Assembly (NCBI GenBank): GCA_029834535.1
Contig: JAQMWT010000054.1
Span: forward strand, 42,679-106,678
DNA from: Chrysophaeum taylorii
Taxonomy: Eukaryota; Sar; Pelagophyceae; Pelagomonadales; Pelagomonadaceae
DNA: 64,000 nt
Direction: 5' to 3'
A program made the translations under genes and the position numbers. The notes beneath the pieces were generated by a model. That model was not told the DNA's origin and did not search any database. It saw nothing but the letters and a program-made list of their open reading frames with translations. This document shows positions 37,721 through 48,299 of the stretch, one piece after another (position 1 is the first letter of the stretch; each line of letters starts with the position of its first letter).

Positions 37721-38603
37721 TTAGGGGGGAAAGGGCTCGCGGATGTCGTGGGAGTGGAGGACGACGCAGCCGGCGCCGCCGTTAAGGCGGGTCTGGACGC
37801 GGCCGTCGAGGCGATCGAAGCCTCGACACCGCAGCGGGACGGCGGTGACGTGGGCCGAGGTCGCACGGGGCGGTCTTCGCTGGTGGCCGCGGCAGTTGAA
37901 TTGAAAGGAGAGAAGGCCGTGCGGGGCTCCCGTGGCGTGGAGCGCCGCGCGCAAAGCGGGCTGATCCATGAAGAAGCCGATCTCGTCGTAGGCCTGGCGC
38001 CACGCGTCCATGAGCGCGAGCGCGGCGGTGTCGTTTCGCACGGCGAGAACGCCCGTGTTCGGCTCGCGCGCCCCTCGCGGCACGCGCCAACGCCCGCGCA
38101 GCAGCGCCGCTCCGTGCTCGCGACCGACGTCCACGGGCGCGAACGCCGCGATAGCGGGCGGTTCGAGCGCACAAATGACGGGCCGGAGCGAACGGCAGAC
38201 GTAGGTGTCGGCATCCAGGAACACGACGCGCTCATAAGCTTCGAGCCCCGCGCGAATCGCGTCGACCTTGGAGGCCCGCAGCGCGCGCAGAGCCGCCGCA
38301 CCTCCCGAGCCGGAGACGGCCCGCGTTGCCTCGAACTCGGGAACCGCCACCGCCGCTTCAAGCACGCGAATGGCATTGAACGCCGACGCGTTTGCGAACC
38401 GCCGCCCGCGCTCGTCGGTCACGAGCATGGTCTCTATTAGGTCGCCGCCTGGGACTGTTGCGCTCAACGGCGCCGCGGGCGACCGCACCGTTCAGCCGTG
38501 CCGACGCGGCCGACCGCGACGCCTTGTGCAGCGACCGCCACCCCATGGCAAAGTATACGACGCCAAGCGGCCGCCGCCACGCGCAAAATATGTCGCCGGT
38601 CAT
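37721..38603 (-). CDS. GT8-like nucleotide-sugar glycosyltransferase
   Basis: Two exons on the minus strand, 38603-38489 and 38448-37721, 280 aa. The 40-nt intron starts GTGCGG and ends CCCAG, and its removal joins two pieces of one GT-A domain: LGVVYFAMGWRSLHKASRSAASARLN and ETMLVTDER. Family features: first strand VVYFA, the metal/nucleotide DxD in VVFLDADTYVCRSL, the NTGVLAVRND acceptor-side loop, DQPALRAAL, and a late VLHSHDIREPF. GT8 enzymes move glucose, galactose, xylose or similar sugars from UDP donors with retention of configuration; glycogenin and galactinol synthase are relatives. No transmembrane anchor is evident in this model, and a longer 5' end is possible. Substrate is unknown. 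Confidence 0.75.
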
Positions 38604-39154
38604 GACCTCTACCCCAAGTCCGAGGGGTGGCAACAAACTACTCGCCTCTTCGGTGTCTGTCGAGCACTAGAAAAATAGTAATGTTCGACCTCAAGAAATA
38701 TAGTAATGTCGACCTCAGGTCATAGTCCGCGGGGGGGTTCGGAGTATCACACGAGAGTCGGCGAGGGAAGAGAAGGCGTGAGTGAATATGTGGGAGTGGG
38801 GAGCACGAAGAAGAAAAAGAAGAAGTAGTGGCAGTAGAAGAAGAAAAAGAAGTAGGAGAAGAATGTGTGCCAAAGACGGGCAAGGCAAGAAAAAACAAGG
38901 TGGTAATGGTGGTGGAAAAGTGCGCGCGGAATATGTGCGGACCACACGGTGATGATGATGATGGTGGTCTGGTCGTGATGCCGAAGTCAGTCAAGAAACG
39001 GGGCTATAGTTGTCGTTGAAGGAGGGGAGCCGCGCTAAAGACCGACAGGAACGTTGGCGCCCAAATACACCGCCGTGTTTTTATGCCGTGGGACCTCGGA
39101 GGACCACGAAGATGAACGGATGGATGATGACGATGATGAGAACTTGGGGGTTGT
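38604..39154. other. spacer with purine-rich and ATG-repeat tracts
   Basis: Contains GAAGAA-type runs (38808-38864), a GATGAT run (38950-38966) and a short duplicated phrase AGTAATGT(T)CGACCTCA near 38678-38720. No coding region is supported on either strand. Confidence 0.5.
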
Positions 39155-40480
39155 TTACATCCGGCGCGCGCTAGACTGGCGCTTGTTCGCGTCGGGCCGC
39201 TGCGCGGAGCTCGCGGTGGTGACAACGCGGGGCGAGTTGAGGGAGGCGCCGTCTTCAGGTTTGCGACGGGCCGAGGAGGCCGAGGGCGCGGGGGCACGGG
39301 CGCGCGACTGATCGCGCGAGGGCGGGGCCGAGGATCCGGGGAGGCCGCCGGCGGCCCTTCGGCTCGCGTCGGCAGTGCTTGTCCTCTGATGTTGTGCCTT
39401 TTGGTCGTCGCCGAGAACGTTCTGGGACGTGTAGCCGGTTGTCCCACCAACGGGAAAGTCGGAGGGCCGATCGCCCGCCTTCATATCGACTTCTTCGCCG
39501 TACGTGAGCCGCGGCTTGTCGCCAGCGGCTTGCTCGTCGGCGTCGTTGGGCGCGGCCATCCCGCGGTCGGGGCCGAGGCGAGACCTCTCCTGCTGCATGT
39601 TGAGGACCGTCCAGTCGTAGAGGTTGTCGTACTGGAAGCCCTTGCGGTAGAAGAGCTCCTTGAAGAGGCGCTTGAGGTAGGCGTAGTCGGGTCGGTCCTC
39701 GAATCGAAGACTTCGGCAATACTCAAAGTAGGAGCGAAATTCGGCCGGATAGCCCTTGCACAACGATTCGGTCGAGGTCGACATCTTGCGGTCCATGATC
39801 CGTTCGTATTTGAGCTTCTTCGTGTTGGCCTTGAGCCCCTGCCACGGCAGCGAGCCCCGGATGAGGTACATGAGCACGTAGCCGAGCGACTCGAGGTCGT
39901 CGCGGCGGCTCTGCTCGATTCCGATGTGGGTGTTGATCGAGGCGTACCGCGCCGTACCCGTCAGATTCTTGTTCTCGCGGTACGGGATGTGCTGGTGCGA
40001 CCTCGGGTCGCGGTACTTTTTAGCCAGGCCAAAGTCAATCACGTGGATTACGTGCTGCCGTTTGCCCAGCCCGATTAAAAAATTATCCGGCTTGACGTCG
40101 CGATGGATGAACGATTTCGTGTGGACGTACTCGAGCCGCGTCACCAGCTGGTCGGCCAGCATGAGCACCGTCTTCAGCGTAAACTTGCGACCGCAGTAAT
40201 TAAACAAATCCTCCAACGACGGTCCGAGCAAGTCCATCACCATCACGTTGTAGTCGCCCTCGACCCCGTACCACCGCACGTTCGACACCCCGACACCTCC
40301 GTGAAGGATTCGGTAAATCTTCGACTCGTACAACAGCTGCGGATGTTTCGTCTTCACCGACTCCAACTTTATCGCCACCTCCTCCCCGGACGTCAAGTTC
40401 GTCCCGAGGTAGATGTCCCCAAACGATCCCGACCCTATCTTCTTCCCGAGACGATACTTTTTCCCCACGCGAAGCTCCAT
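39155..40480 (-). CDS. casein kinase 1 (delta/epsilon type)
   Basis: 441 aa from the ATG at 40480. A complete protein kinase domain occupies residues about 6-290: glycine loop [16 protein letters not shown] lysine, the [10 protein letters not shown] catalytic loop, and DFG in [14 protein letters not shown]1 hallmarks follow: [23 protein letters not shown] (the SIN motif in place of APE) and the [11 protein letters not shown] loop, then [21 protein letters not shown] at the end of the domain. CK1 is an acidophilic Ser/Thr kinase that acts on pre-phosphorylated substrates in Wnt, clock, DNA-repair and trafficking pathways. The 140-residue Ser/Ala/Pro-rich tail is the usual regulated tail of this subfamily, target of autophosphorylation. 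Single exon, no disruptions; the longer open frame upstream has only GTG. Confidence 0.95.
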   Translation of the reverse strand: MELRVGKKYRLGKKIGSGSFGDIYLGTNLTSGEEVAIKLESVKTKHPQLLYESKIYRILHGGVGVSNVRWYGVEGDYNVMVMDLLGPSLEDLFNYCGRKFTLKTVLMLADQLVTRLEYVHTKSFIHRDVKPDNFLIGLGKRQHVIHVIDFGLAKKYRDPRSHQHIPYRENKNLTGTARYASINTHIGIEQSRRDDLESLGYVLMYLIRGSLPWQGLKANTKKLKYERIMDRKMSTSTESLCKGYPAEFRSYFEYCRSLRFEDRPDYAYLKRLFKELFYRKGFQYDNLYDWTVLNMQQERSRLGPDRGMAAPNDADEQAAGDKPRLTYGEEVDMKAGDRPSDFPVGGTTGYTSQNVLGDDQKAQHQRTSTADASRRAAGGLPGSSAPPSRDQSRARAPAPSASSARRKPEDGASLNSPRVVTTASSAQRPDANKRQSSARRM

Positions 40481-40844
40481 CCCCCGCACGACAAGACTAG
40501 ATGAGACGAGACGAAACGAAACGAACGAACGCGCTCACTCACTCGTACCTTTTTGGCGCCTCCTCGCCTCCTCCAACACTTCGCGCAAAGCGTGCCTGGT
40601 GTATGCTGGAGGGGTTGCCCAAAAGACGTCAGCGATGGGCAGGCCCTCGATATATCTTTACGTATCCGCAACGCAGGGGCAGAGTCAACGTTACAACACC
40701 ATTCCCAACGGATTGTATCTGAAATTTTTCGATACTTGCGCGCATTCCTCCTATGAACCTATTCCTGCCGGTACCGTCGGATTCCGTGTCCGGTACCGAG
40801 TGCATGTACCGGAACAATTTTTTTCTTTACTACTAGAATAGATC

Positions 40845-41830
40845 TTCCTAACTACTAATCGACAGGTGTTTGTCTTTAAATGTCGACTGCTAAGAGGTGT
40901 TTGTCTGTTTGTCTTTAAATGTCCTAACTACTAATCGACAGATGTTTGTCTGTCTGTCTGTCTGTTTGTTTGTCTTTAAATGTCGACTGCTAAGAGGGGG
41001 GTGTGTGTGGGGAGCATGAAGGATCCTTACTACTAATCGACAGATGTTTGTCTGTCTGTTTGTCCGTCTTTAAATGTCGACTGCTTAGAGGGGGGTGTGT
41101 GGGGGGAGCATGAAGGACGTGGGTTTGTCTGTCTTTAAATGTCGACTGCTAAGAGGGGGGTGTGTGTGGGGAGCATGAAGGATGTGGGTTTGTCTGTCTT
41201 TAAATGTCGACTGCTAAGAGGGGGGTGTGTGTGGGGAGCATGAAGGATGTGGGTGGGTTTGTGGGGTATGAGGGATGTGCCTGACGGGCGGAGATAAGTA
41301 CGCGGGACCTAGTCGGGGTCATCGCCGAGGCGTGGGGCAGGCGAAGAGAGGACGGGCCCCGCCCGTTGGTCGTACGCATGCTGCCGCCGGACGTATGTGC
41401 GACGAAGGGTGACGTCCTGCTGGGATCGGGCGGCCTAGGTGGGGTTCCCCGAGGCGGCGAAATGGGTGAGGGCGGTGAGGGCACAGCGAGCCCGGGGTCT
41501 GTCTGTTTGTCTTTAAATGTCGACTGCTAAGAGTAACAAACAGAGTCTGTCTGTTTGTCTTTAAATGTCGACTGCTAAGAGGGGGGTGTGTGTGGGGAGC
41601 ATGAAGGATGTGGGTGGGCTTGTGGGGTATGAGGGACGTGCCTGACGGGCGGAGATAAGTACGCGGGACCTAGTCGGGGTCATCGCCGAGGCGGGGGGCA
41701 GGCGAAGAGAGGACAGGCCCCGCCCGTAGGTCGTACGCATGCTGCCGCCGGACGTATGTGCGACGAGGGGTGACGTCCTGCTGGGATCGGGCGGCCTGGG
41801 TGGGGTTCCCCGAGGCGGCGACATGGGTGA
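40845..41830. repeat. complex tandem array with Helitron 5'-end copies and a duplicated ~290-bp unit
   Basis: TCCTAACTACTAATCGACAG or a variant, the same 20 bases that start both Helitrons, occurs three times (about 40850, 40922, 41027). It alternates with units of TTTAAATGTCGACTGCTAAGA joined to a GGGGGGTGTGTGTGGGGAGC stretch. Two long copies of about 290 bp (about 41203-41490 and 41564-41830) are nearly identical. Their minus strand can be read as a Pro/Ser/Thr/Arg-rich frame, but two tandem copies of low-complexity character are better seen as non-coding repeat. The last copy abuts a unique sequence at 41831. Confidence 0.85.
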
Positions 41831-42243
41831 GCCTAGGAGTCACCGTGCAACGACGCCTCCAAGACCACGACGTCTTTTATTTTGCTCGAAACTTTGGTGG
41901 TGAATGTAGCAGCAATCTTGACCTCGTCCCTCACAATGCTCAGCGCAACGCCGACAACGATTGGCGACGGAAGCGTGCTCGCAACGTCGCCGACGTATAC
42001 TCCGCATCTGCGACGCGCCACTTGGGCATCCTCAGCATCACCAGCGTCCACTAGTCCCTAAATAGCGTACATCTACAACACTTTCCACCCTCCGATTAAT
42101 TCCAGCCATTTTCACATGTTTTATATAACAAATTTACGAAGTCTAACACATGGCAACCACCGGAAGTTGCCATAGGAGGGGTGAAAGCCCGCCGTATGGG
42201 CGCAGGATTACGGCTGTTCCCGAGATCGAATCGCGGTGTGATA
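41831..42243. other. spacer with hairpin-rich segment upstream of the tRNA gene
   Basis: No gene is supported. Just before the tRNA, 42150-42235 has paired segments (GCAAC..GTTGC and GCCC..GGGC) and a B-box-like ATCGAATC. It could be a decayed RNA gene, but I cannot fold it into a tRNA. Confidence 0.4.
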
Positions 42244-42367
42244 ACGATCGTGGCGCAATGGACAGCGTGTTGGACTTCGAAACCCTCCTAGCTTGAGGCA
42301 GGTGTTATCTATGTGATACCCTAGTGAAGAGATCCAGAGGTTGTGGGTTCAAGTCCCACCGATCGTG
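42244..42367 (+). tRNA. tRNA-Arg (anticodon TCG) with a 51-nt intron
   Basis: The sequence folds into a complete cloverleaf. Acceptor stem ACGATCG pairs with CGATCGT (7 bp). The D arm is GCGC-AATGGACA-GCGT. The anticodon arm is TTGGA-CTTCGA/A-TCCAG with anticodon TCG at positions 34-36. The intron (42281-42331) lies in the canonical place, one base after the anticodon (between positions 37 and 38). The variable loop is AGGTT and the T arm GTGGG-TTCAAGT-CCCAC is perfect. Discriminator base G. An A-box TGGCGCAATGG and a B-box GGTTCAAGTCC are present, and a T6 pol III terminator lies about 32 bp downstream (CTTTTTTG). The tRNA reads CGA codons, and by wobble possibly CGG. Splicing would use the tRNA splicing endonuclease and ligase pathway. 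Confidence 0.93.
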
Positions 42368-42574
42368 ACGGAGTAGGAACCTACTAACCAAATACGACTT
42401 TTTTGATCATTTGATCTTCTACGCCCCCTCGAAAACGCGCCTGAGTCGAGTTTAGTGCGATTGCGCGTCCCACCGATCGAGACGGAGTAAGAAGCTACCA
42501 ACCTTGTTCAACTTTTTTGATCTTCTACGCCCCCTCAAAAACGCGCCTAAGTCGAGTTTAGTCCGATTGCGCGC
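42354..42574. repeat. tandem duplication of the tRNA 3' end and flank
   Basis: Two units of about 114 and 107 bp (42354-42467 and 42468-42574). Each starts TCCCACCGATCG, inside the T arm, includes the T6 terminator region, and ends in GATTGCGCG. The second copy therefore holds only the 3' tRNA half plus terminator and is not a gene. Confidence 0.85.
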
Positions 42575-42626
42575 ACTCTGCTAGGGCCTGTACGACTGGG
42601 TTAAGGTTAGGCGTCTCCTGTACGGC

Positions 42627-43027
42627 TGCCCTAACCCTGCGATCGCTAACCGTTGGTTGCGATGGAGGACGGCGCCTAACACGCTTGCTCCCTGCGGCGG
42701 CCCCGGCCGTCCCGGAGTGAGACGGTGCCTGCTCGCCTCCCGGGCTGGCCGGTTAGCACCCGGAAAGTCCGCGCTGGGATGGGGTTCGCTCGGTTGGGCA
42801 GAACGCGACGGACAGGTCGATTGTTCGTGGACCAACACGTTTGCGGCCTGCGACGCTTTTGCACGACTTCGCACAAGACCGCGCGCAGTGGCGGTCCGTC
42901 ATCAACGAGTCCTCGTCCCTCGCCTCAGCCCCAACTGCGTGATTTTCCTCTGTGATTCCGGATCGGCTCCTGCCTGTCCGGCCTGGCTCCCATGCTCGGG
43001 AGAGGTCTGAAGTTAGTTAGTTAGTTA
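42627..43027. mobile_element. SINE-like element S1 (401 bp)
   Basis: Bounded by GTACGGC on each side (42620-42626 and 43028-43034). It starts TGCCCTAACC and ends in a GTTA tetramer tail (AAGTTAGTTAGTTAGTTA). Its 5' start, its middle (CTCGCCTCCCGGGC(T/G)GGCCGGTT) and its last 70 bases (CCTGGCTCCCATGCTCGGG to the GTTA tail) match element S2 at 48937. No ORF is convincing. Tetramer tail and short target duplication fit a SINE or non-autonomous non-LTR retroelement; strand is unknown. Confidence 0.65.
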
Positions 43028-43245
43028 GTACGGCTGGATTAAATGTCTCCTGTACGACTGGATTAAATGTCTCCTGTACGACTGGATTAAATGCCTCCTG
43101 TACGTACGACTTGATTAAATGTCTCCTGTACTTACGACTGGATTATTAAGTGTTTCCTGTACGACTGGATTAAGTAGTGTCTCCTGTATGACTGGATTAA
43201 GTAGTGTCTCCTGTATGACTGGACTAAGTAGTGTCTCCTGTATGA
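43028..43245. repeat. 24-bp satellite array
   Basis: About nine head-to-tail copies of a unit near TGTACGACTGGATTAAATGTCTCC, with later copies drifting (ATGACTGGACTAAGTAGTGT). Partial units also precede S1 near 42587, so S1 probably sits inside the array. Confidence 0.9.
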
Positions 43246-43849
43246 TGTCCGGGGCAAAGCAGATTGCTACGCACAAAGCAGATTGCTACGCACACGCCAT
43301 GCCCGACGCGGCCTCTACCCGCTAGCCCGTATTTGCGCGCCCTCGTGGCAGTCCCCGAGAGCCTCCTCCTCGACGAACTATCGACATGTTGCAGAGCATT
43401 TAGCAAGCAGTGGTAAGTCACATGGGAAACCATCCCGCCTCATCGTGAGCGTCTGGAAAGGCTAATTCGGGGAATGAAGGTTATGTTCCCTATATCCTCA
43501 GAACACGACAGGCGGCATCTAGAACTACACGAGAAAGGTTAAGTGTATAGTGCTACATACCTCGGGACGCGCTAGACCATGATGATGAGCGTAGGCACAA
43601 ATCAGAGGACTATTTGATTGTGTAGAAAGGAAGAAGAAGGGTAAGGAAGAGATCACGTTCTCAACGGACGGATAAGGGTAAGAGGCAGCAGATTTCTCTG
43701 CACCCCCTCGAGATGTCTTAAGCGCAAGGTGCGACTGTAGAGCATCTCTTGAGAAAGATGATGATGAAGAAAAAAGGAAGGAATGCAGTCTTGATGGTCA
43801 CAGAGGTCACATACGAAGCATCAAGAGTATAGAAGGGTCTTAGGACTTG

Positions 43850-44481
43850 GACTTGGACTTGGTGGAGCTGAGAGTCGATTTGACCCTTTTGAACAGAACA
43901 TTAAGAAACACAGATACAACAGACAGTGTGTTAGGATTATTAATCATCGTCAGCTTCTGCTGTAAGGTGGTGAACACCAATAGCTGAACGATGTGGTGCC
44001 AAGAGAAGGGTGAGTGCAAGTAGAGCATTCAGTATGGATGGCGATAGAGAATCTAGTTGAAAGGTGTCCAGTTGGTTTTCCAAAAAAGGTTGGACTTGGC
44101 GAACGAAGAACGAAGATAGAAGAGTCTTCAGATTCACATGAGAGCGGACGGAATGCTCTGAAGCATGAGAGCAACTTGTCACGTAGATGAAGGAGGTGAT
44201 CGTCCGGGGAGGAGTAGTTGGTAGCATGTTGATCATGAGCGGTGAGTATTAAGCGAGACAACAGCTCTGTGATCTTGTACAGTGTATAAGTAACACGTGG
44301 GTGTTGGCTGTAGGAGGGAAGAGCCGGTTCTCCAGGGAGGTGTTTCCTGGAGTTGGTCGACTTGTTGGCACAAGAAGTCGGAATCAACAAGCGAAGCAGA
44401 AGGCGTAGGTAACGGTGGCGAAGATATCTCCAGAGTAGCGTCTAGCGTGGAGTGTGAGTAGTTTAACGACGTTTCGGTCAA
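43850..44481 (-). pseudogene. copy A ORF Y
   Basis: Frame opens at 44481 after a TAA, without an ATG. It begins LTETSLNY, the last of four such motifs in this copy. In its first third it reads LEISSPPLPTPSAS and then a helix DFLCQQVDQLQ; a frameshift near 44340 moves the rest (YKITELLSRLILTAHDQHA and DNPNTLSVVSVFLNVLF) to another frame. Copy B has the more complete version at 58441-59169. Helical, Leu-rich, no known domain. Confidence 0.55.
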
Positions 44482-45622
44482 CGTTAAAAAAAAGGGGTGC
44501 AGGAAGCCTTAATGTTCTGCCTGAACATAAGTGTGGCCGAACATTACATCCCGGAGTGATAGCGGTTCTGTATCATCAGAGGATGATGCGTAGTTGTTAA
44601 GATGTTGTACACGCGATCAGATAACAGTATGAATCACATGGTGGTATTTGGTGGCTTGAACATAGCCTGAGTTTTACGAGCTTGTGTTTGCTCGAGCGTT
44701 ACAAGAAAGTTAAGATGCTCCAGGTGCATCTGAGTAATAAGCCGAAGATCCAGTGCCAATGGTAGTTGAGTAGTGGAGTCTGTGGCTGCATCGGTTACTG
44801 ATAAGACTAAATGAGCAAGTGACGAATGTTGCGTTAGATTTCTGGTCAAGAGAATATGTAGCTCCTTTGGCAAATGATACGTGCGTATGATGGTTGCGCG
44901 TATATGACCAGCTGAGCACCCGTTACAGGAGGGTTGGAAGGAAGTAGCATTACGTGCACATACGTTAGGTTGTATGGGCGCCTGATCGGTGTTGTGACAA
45001 GCACAACAAATGTTAGTGGTGATAGTTGAGATGGGAATATGACCATTCTTCTTGTGGTCATCTGTGTTAAGGTGACTCAGCACTTCAGTGGGGAGTTCAC
45101 TAGGTGCTTGTGACTTCGAATTATATGTGGTAGAAGCAAGAAATGTAGGATGACAGGATGAAACGTTCACGTTTGGGGCCTCTGTAGCAGCCAATAGAAG
45201 TAATAGCAGGAGCAGCTTCCCAAAATGTAGTAATGGGTAGGCGCATGGATATGAACGTCGTAAGTTCCACAAACAGTAAAGAGTCAGCAGATTCATATAT
45301 CGAGTTGAGTGCCGTAGAGATTTCCGCTCGCATAACAGAAGAGAGAAAGGGCGTGGCAGGAGTATGGAAGCTCTCAGAACGAGAGATCCTCGTTCAATCA
45401 GGGCAAAATCCATGTTGAGGCCATCGCTGGTGTCGGTGAGACAGTAGCAGCCTGGGAGGTAGTAGGAGTGACAGTGGTTATGGGTTGTCGCTTTTGAAAC
45501 AACTTGGGAGAGATGCCACGGCCACGGGAGTGTCAAGAAGACATGAACAACACTCGCCCGTGTACAAAAAATTGTGGCAAGAGAAGGTAAGGCCAGGGAT
45601 AGTTTAACGACGTTGCGGTCAC
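44482..45622 (-). pseudogene. copy A ORF X (C-x2-C domain)
   Basis: Begins at VTATSLNYPWPYL (about 45622), in frame with the end of RNase H but after its stop. The best conserved part lies near 45060-44700: HIPISTITTNICCACHNTDQ (C-x2-C), SFQPSC, then AGHIRATIIRTYHLPKELHILL. The same layout occurs in copy B and in the third pair at 59639. Frames switch between about 45400 and 45250. No known family; see findings. Confidence 0.5.
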
Positions 45623-45760
45623 TAGAGTTAGGTATCTTCAATCCTGTAAAGGATTGTCGTGAGAGGCATGATGCATACCGAGTAGAGAACGAAAAGTGGA
45701 ACTCAGAACTCAGCAGCTTGCAAGTGGCCATCCGGGAACGATGGACTCGTATTTTAAGCG

Positions 45761-46198
45761 CTATGTGTCACGGAATCTTAAACCATCTGTCGACAGTGCC
45801 TTGGATCGAGAGGACCCATCTGGGTTATTAGAGGTGTGAACAGCGGCAGCATTGTCAGACAAAAGAGGTAGGCTTCTGATGAAGCGCATATCTTCAGCAA
45901 TTGGGTTGTCATTGTCATCGAAGTCAACAGGGTCAGCGGTGTTCTCACCATTAGCATTGTTGACGTAGAAGGTGGGGTTGACGACAAAGGAGAGTTCCAA
46001 CAGCAGCTTGCGTAGCCAAACAGCTTCATCAGCACAAATACTGAGGGCAATCAACTCAGCTTCGTGAGTTGAGCAGGAGACAATCGGTTGAAGTTTGCTT
46101 TTCCAACCAATAAGGCAGTTGAAAAGATAGAAGACAAACCCGGTGGTAGATTTCCTATCTTCCTGTGCTAAGGAAGGGGCATTGTCAGCGTCAACCAT
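45761..46198 (-). pseudogene. copy A RNase H part
   Basis: 145 codons starting MVDADNAPSLAQEDRKSTTGFVFY. The TTGFVF.L..CLIGWKSKLQPIVSCSTHEAELIAL stretch is the typical copia RNase H (S.ST.EAEYIAL). It belongs to the same protein as the RT at 46204-48234; a 1-nt deletion at the QFDP codon run makes a premature TAG between them. The region after 45761 is further rearranged compared with copy B. Confidence 0.85.
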
Positions 46199-46203
46199 GG
46201 CAA

Positions 46204-48234
46204 CTAAGGGTCAAACTGTCCAGTAGATACATCCTGCGGTTGGTAGTCGACCACAGTGGATAGATCAATTCGATTAGCGGAGACAGTGCGAAGGTGAGCT
46301 TCAATGGCATTACCTTTAGGGTGAAACCAGAGGCGAAGTGAGCGGTTTTCCGGCTTCTTGAGGTAGCGAAGCAAATGCTCTAGCATTTGGACGTGAACAT
46401 ACGTGGGTGCATGCATACCACGCGAACATCTGCCCAAGGCTTGCGAGAAGTCAGGTCTGCAGGCAACTTGCATGAACACCAGCTTGCCAAGGAGGGTGGC
46501 AAAGTGCGAGTTGATGTACAACTCTGTTTCAGTGCTGGGAGTGCCATCTTTATACTTGAAGGACGATGACATAGGATATTTAAGCGGGGTCAGTTGCTGC
46601 AAGACTGGGTGATCAGCGAAGAGTTCATCCAGCTTGGCTTGCACATCCAGAGAAATGGAGCCGTCAGATGTGCGACACACACGCATGCCTAGGAGGGTAT
46701 GGACATGTTCAAACTGCTCTACAGCATACCGTTTGTGGAGGGCATCCTGTAATTCAGTACGAAGAGGGTCGTCATTGGACACGATAACAATGTCGTCTAC
46801 AGACAGACTGCATACGACGAACTTAGCATGTGCGGATACTCGAGCATATAGGCAAGAGTCCGAATGCAGGCGTTTGTAACCAAGGCTACGGAAGAAGCCG
46901 TCTATCTCTTTGTTCCAAAGGGATGGTGATTGTCTAAGTCCATAAAGTGACTTCAGCAGTTTCGGTAGACGTCGGCCCTTGTACTTAGCGTCATCGGGGT
47001 CGATAAGCTTGATGCCGTCTGGTAACTGAACATAGACATTGGCATCGATGTCAGACTGAACGAAGGCGTTCGGGACGTCTGCATGGTAGACAGGCAATTG
47101 CTTGTATGCTGCAATAGCTAGTAGTACCCGGATTGCGGTCATAGTGGCCATGGGGCTGAAGGTGCCAAAGAAATCGGCGCCAAGAGATGCTAGGAAGCCA
47201 CGTAGTACGAGGCGAGCCTTGTGCTTAACGTATTTGCCTGCAGAGTCTGTTTTAATCTTCAGCACCATCATGCTGTAAATAGGACGAGAGACACCGTCGG
47301 GTAAGGAAAGTTTGAAGCAGCCAAAGCGGATAATGTCGTGGAGTTCCTTGGCGATGGCCTTGAGGTAGGCGTGCCTGTTTTCAGGCGACAAACCGTGGAG
47401 GCACTTAAGTTTATATTCGTCAATGGAAACGTCCGCTTCTTGGACCTTATATTCGTCAGGACCAACAGTGGCTGGTGAATTATAGTTTAGCGACGTTGCG
47501 GTCGAGGCAGTGTGCGCAACTTCGGGATAAGCGGAAACAGCGTCGGTAGGAGTAGTAGGGGCAGATTCCAGTTGGATATGGATAGTAGGGTCGGTACGTA
47601 AGACCTGGGTGATAAACTCTGTAGAGACCATAAGGTATTCCTCCAAGTCAGCCAGAGATGCAGAGGTAGCGCCAAAATCGGATGAGTTGTGATCAATAAA
47701 GCTGGTCGGCGCCGGGCACGTAAGTGCATATTGTAAGGAAGAAGTGCCGAAGGCAGCAGCGTGTTCAGTGAACGCAGATAAAAGGGGCTGAGGAATAGGG
47801 CACGCAGGTGAACCATCAGCAGTCAAAAAGGTTGCAGCTGGGATGCTGGATGCGCACTTGGCGTGGGCGAAGTAACCATCGACGTGCGGGTAGCGGGCAA
47901 GTAAGTCAGTACGCAACGGGAAAAGAAGACGAGCTAACAACGCATGTTCCCCCGCTGAGCAGATAGCAGACCAGAGGATACCACCATTGAGATGAAGGGC
48001 GGAGAGGGCGGGAGACTTGAACGTACGAAAGTGGCGGCGAAGATCCCAGCGGAAATCGGCGAGTTTGCCACCAGCGGCCTTGTAAGCACCAATAGTAGAC
48101 GCTTGCAGCCGGGCTTGGATATTTTTCATGGAAGTTGCCTTGCGGGTGTTAGGTTGTTTGGAACCTGGGACAAGAATGAGGTCATCTTGTGCAAAAAGTT
48201 CTTTGTAAGAAGGAAGCAAGGGCGGCGGTGACAT
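46204..48234 (-). pseudogene. copy A IN end/reverse transcriptase
   Basis: 676-codon open stretch. It includes the C-terminal linker of the integrase polyprotein, then TASTATSLNYNSPATVG (second SLNY site, near 47495), then the copia RT: FGCFKLSLPDGVSRP, KYVKHKARLVLRGF, FSPMATMTAIRVLLAIAA, VYHADVPNAFVQSDID, YVQLPDGIKL, LKSLYGLRQSPSLWN and the catalytic LSVDDIVIVSND. SVDD replaces the usual YVDD. The connection region FMQVACRPDFSQALGRCSR follows. The frame is intact over 2 kb, so decay of this copy is recent. RT makes DNA from the element's RNA inside virus-like particles. Confidence 0.92.
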
Positions 48235-48299
48235 AGAGCCAGAATCGTCGGCGAGAGCGTCAGAAGAGGGAGAAGAAGCAGGAGCAGGGGACGAAGAAG

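Noticed and set aside
41200-41824. Two similar Pro/Thr/Arg-rich open frames on the minus strand
   Set aside because: They are copies of one tandem-repeat block; there is no domain and the repeat explains the open frames.
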